The position numbers were made by a program, and so were the translations under genes. From Moraxellaceae bacterium UBA2031 (GTDB lineage: Bacteria > Pseudomonadota > Gammaproteobacteria > Pseudomonadales > Moraxellaceae), in assembly GCA_002333145.1 (NCBI GenBank), contig DDBN01000006.1, positions 2,940-10,059 of the forward strand: a stretch of DNA of 7,120 nucleotides, read 5' to 3'. The notes below the pieces were generated by a model. That model made no database searches. It saw only the letters and a program-made list of their open reading frames with translations, and was not told where the DNA came from. This document shows, piece after piece, positions 5,320-7,120 of this stretch (positions are counted from its first letter, which is position 1; every line of letters starts with the position of its first letter).

Positions 5320-6138
5320 TCAACTTTCTGGCAAGACAGGTACAGCAGGGGGATGAGAAAGAAAAGGCAAGACAACCTGTAAAAATAAATCCGGTAATTC
5401 CGCAAATGATGCATGCCCACAGGGCAGCACAATATGGTGCGCGCCTGGAATGCACGAAGCGGCTACCACACCATCATCAACCGGTACCAATGGATCACGC
5501 CGACCAGAAACAACAAGTGTCGGCACTTGCATACGCCGAGCAGGCTCCCTGAGGTCATACGCAGGATCCATAAAGCTACGCCAGACAGCCGCATTAACCG
5601 CAACACACACAGGATCACGATAAACCGTCGCCGCCCGTTGACGCATTGCCTTCACAACTGGGCTGCTCACACGCAAATACACATACGTCAACCAACGCAC
5701 CATAAATCGAGCAACCCACTCCCTGCTCATAAACCGAAAGAATGCGTTAGTCCAACGTGTGCTTGTGGCAAAGCCTCCCGGAGAAACTAGAACCATCGCT
5801 TTGACTCGCTCAGGATGACACAACGCTAACCACGCTGCCGCATAGCCGCCCACAGAATTGCCCACGATAGACACATTCCGTAAGTCCATCGAGACAACAA
5901 GGTGCACAAGCAACTCAGCAAACTGCATCGCAGAGGCTGACTGGGGGGGTGTAGGCGCAGGCCCATGGCCATAGCCTGGCCAACTCACCTGAATGACACG
6001 ATAGTGCTGAGCCAAGACAGGAACAACCGCCTCAAAGTCCGCCGGACTACCCGGATTGGCATGCAGCAGTAAAAGTGGTTCTCCGACACCGCACTCATCT
6101 ATCCAGAGTACTCCTGCCGGAGTTGTTATAAGGGTCAT
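5320..6138 (-). CDS. Alpha/beta-fold hydrolase
   Basis: This is a 272-residue alpha/beta hydrolase with the full set of catalytic features. The oxyanion-loop motif HANPGS lies at 26-31. Nucleophile Ser95 is in GNSVGG, Asp215 in SGRRDPLVP and His242 in PCGHASFAELP. VSWPGYGHGPAP (51-62) matches the usual PG.G.S-like turn after strand 4. A cap region of about 75 residues (125-200) is rich in aromatic and Arg residues and would shape the substrate pocket. The substrate is unknown. It is not a close copy of the hydrolase at 3437-4375, since the flanking sequence of each triad element differs. The ATG at 6138 has AAGGA about 11 nt upstream, a rather long spacing. The gene is convergent with the RnfB-like gene (6 bp between stops, no terminator seen) and divergent from nth across 210 bp. 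Confidence 0.92.
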   Translation of the reverse strand: MTLITTPAGVLWIDECGVGEPLLLLHANPGSPADFEAVVPVLAQHYRVIQVSWPGYGHGPAPTPPQSASAMQFAELLVHLVVSMDLRNVSIVGNSVGGYAAAWLALCHPERVKAMVLVSPGGFATSTRWTNAFFRFMSREWVARFMVRWLTYVYLRVSSPVVKAMRQRAATVYRDPVCVAVNAAVWRSFMDPAYDLREPARRMQVPTLVVSGRRDPLVPVDDGVVAASCIPGAHHIVLPCGHASFAELPDLFLQVVLPFLSHPPAVPVLPES

Positions 6139-6348
6139 AGGATATATATTCCTTGCCTTACCAAGCGCACGATGAGCACAAATAGCAAGCGGCTCTGAGT
6201 GCGGGCATCTTGCCTTATGCCAGCCCTCTCAACTACTCCTGATAATCGCCGCTGTGTTGCGGATTTGTGCATCACCCTTGATGCTATACCTGTGGTAAGC
6301 AGGGCACTAGAATACCGAGTCAAAATCATCAGACCGTTCGGCCTTTAG
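6139..6348. other. Divergent intergenic region between the second hydrolase gene and nth
   Basis: These 210 bp must hold the promoters of both neighbours. A TAGAAT at 6308-6313 could be a -10 for nth, but I see no matching -35. Close to the hydrolase start there is an AT-rich GATATATATT (6141-6150). Both strands happen to be open in one frame over much of the stretch (see the small ORF entry). No hairpin terminator or repeat was found. Confidence 0.5.
6217..6348 (+). other. Possible 43-codon small ORF ending exactly at the nth start
   Basis: An ATG at 6217 opens a 43-codon frame (beginning MPALSTTPDN, ending IIRPFGL) whose TAG stop directly abuts the nth ATG (TAGATG). It is in the same frame as nth. 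No ribosome binding site precedes it and I recognise no family, so it may be chance. It is listed because nth itself lacks a ribosome binding site, so arrival of ribosomes from upstream would matter. Confidence 0.15.
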
Positions 6349-6984
6349 ATGAATGCACAAAAACGACAACAGATCTTTGCTCGGCTCAAGGCTGAAAATC
6401 CTAATCCTACTACCGAGCTTGCCTATACCACTCCTTTTGAACTACTCATTGCCGTCATACTGTCAGCGCAAGCGACGGATGTTGGCGTTAATAAAGCAAC
6501 AGCTCGTCTTTATCCTGTCGCTAATACACCAGAAACGATTTTGGCGCTCGGGCTAGATGGACTGAAGAGCCACATCAAAACAATCGGACTCTATAACACC
6601 AAGGCAGAGAACATCATAAAAACCTGCCAAATGCTGATTAGTTTGCATGGCAGCGAGATCCCTCAAACCCGTTCAGAGCTTGAGGCGCTTCCCGGAGTGG
6701 GCCGTAAAACTGCAAATGTCGTGCTCAATACTGCCTTTGGACAGCCAACCATAGCTGTCGACACACATATATTCAGGGTTTCCAACCGCACCAAGCTAGC
6801 ACCAGGAAAAGATGTTGTAGAAGTTGAAAGAAAGCTGGAGAAGTTTGTTCCTGCCGAATACAAACAGGATGCCCATCACTGGCTCATTCTTCATGGTCGC
6901 TACACATGCATTGCCCGTAAGCCCCGGTGCGGCAGCTGTATTATTGAAGACCTTTGCGAGTATCGCGACAAGGTCTTTGATTAA
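6349..6984 (+). CDS. nth: Endonuclease III (DNA glycosylase/AP lyase)
   Basis: Endonuclease III starts base excision repair by removing oxidised pyrimidines and cutting the abasic strand by beta-elimination. At 211 residues it matches the E. coli protein in length and very closely in sequence. The helix-hairpin-helix LPGVGRKTANVV contains the Schiff-base Lys120. The catalytic Asp138 is in VDTHIFRV. The C-terminal [4Fe-4S] cluster Cys are at 187, 194, 197 and 203 (C-x6-C-x2-C-x5-C), the same numbers as in E. coli. SAQATD (39-44) is also kept. The start is certain: an in-frame TAG abuts the ATG and the N terminus matches E. coli. No purine-rich ribosome binding site is visible before it. In E. 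coli nth ends the rsx/rnf operon. Here the nearest gene on the same strand is the RnfB-like ferredoxin, separated by an opposing hydrolase gene, so nth is probably transcribed from its own promoter. Confidence 0.98.
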   Translation: MNAQKRQQIFARLKAENPNPTTELAYTTPFELLIAVILSAQATDVGVNKATARLYPVANTPETILALGLDGLKSHIKTIGLYNTKAENIIKTCQMLISLHGSEIPQTRSELEALPGVGRKTANVVLNTAFGQPTIAVDTHIFRVSNRTKLAPGKDVVEVERKLEKFVPAEYKQDAHHWLILHGRYTCIARKPRCGSCIIEDLCEYRDKVFD

Positions 6985-7120
6985 AGCAGCTTAGCTGCAT
7001 TAACCCTGAATATTTTTTCTCTAGCTGAATCTACTTTTATTTAATTCTATCAACGTAGTCGGGCTTTAGCCTGCACGAGTTATTAAGCTCATTGCTCAAA
7101 TTTCATGCAATAAAAAACCC
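6985..7120. other. Non-coding stretch after nth
   Basis: No gene is visible in these 136 bp. A 5-bp hairpin (GCAGC 6986-6990, GCTGC 6994-6998) starts right after the nth stop, but its T run (7013-7018) is 14 nt away, too far for a classical terminator. A short dyad GGCTTTAGCC lies at 7062-7071. The window ends in AAAAAACCC (7112-7120), which may be the left arm of a terminator hairpin continuing past the edge. Confidence 0.4.

Noticed and set aside
3437..6138. The two alpha/beta hydrolase genes as a recent duplication flanking the RnfB-like gene
   Set aside because: Both are leftward and share the fold and triad, but motif contexts (GASMGG versus GNSVGG, GMGHDLP versus CGHASFAE), lengths and cap regions differ too much for a recent copy.
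6135..6329. A 64-codon leftward open frame overlapping the second hydrolase start by ATGA
   Set aside because: The overlap looks like coupling, but the protein is Arg/Ser-rich with no recognisable domain, has no well-placed ribosome binding site, and covers the stretch that must hold both divergent promoters.
6986..7018. Intrinsic terminator directly after nth
   Set aside because: The hairpin stem is only 5 bp and the T run begins 14 nt after it, so it does not fit an intrinsic terminator.

Overview
The window looks like chromosomal DNA from a gammaproteobacterium. The endonuclease III at the right end keeps the catalytic and iron-sulfur residues at the same positions as the Escherichia coli enzyme. 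TcdA, the YmdB-type macro domain and the RnfB-like ferredoxin are also of gammaproteobacterial type. Base composition appears moderate, near 50% GC by eye. I see no phage, transposon, CRISPR, tRNA or rRNA sequence. Apart from one gene cut by the left edge, every gene is intact.

Left part (1-2419): a 5'-truncated FAD/NAD(P) oxidoreductase of the type II NADH dehydrogenase family runs rightward. It overlaps tail-to-tail, by 33 bp, a leftward three-gene set. In order of transcription that set is a DUF2721 membrane protein, a secreted T2-family ribonuclease and a YmdB-like macro-domain protein. The first two overlap by ATGA and the last two are 8 bp apart, so they form a probable operon. This operon is the least ordinary grouping in the window: an RNA-degrading enzyme that yields 2',3'-cyclic phosphates, next to an ADP-ribose-metabolite hydrolase.

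Middle (2420-4375): tcdA (tRNA ct6A37 dehydratase) diverges from the operon. It has a perfect TATAAT so close to its ATG that its mRNA may be leaderless. A strong two-way hairpin terminator separates it from a convergent alpha/beta hydrolase.

Right part (4376-7120): a stand-alone soluble RnfB-like ferredoxin runs rightward, a second alpha/beta hydrolase runs leftward, and nth (endonuclease III) runs rightward. In E. coli nth is the last gene of the rsx/rnf operon. Here only a B-like subunit without a membrane anchor lies near nth, with no rnfA, C, D, G or E between them. This may be a remnant or a repurposed form of the rnf-nth neighbourhood. No gene-free stretch exceeds about 210 bp. I found no wholly new system. 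The points most worth checking are the RNase T2/macro/DUF2721 operon, the orphan RnfB with nth, the possibly leaderless tcdA transcript, and two substitutions at usually conserved residues (Gln for Glu in the RNase T2 active-site motif; Asn for Asp in the FAD motif of the oxidoreductase).
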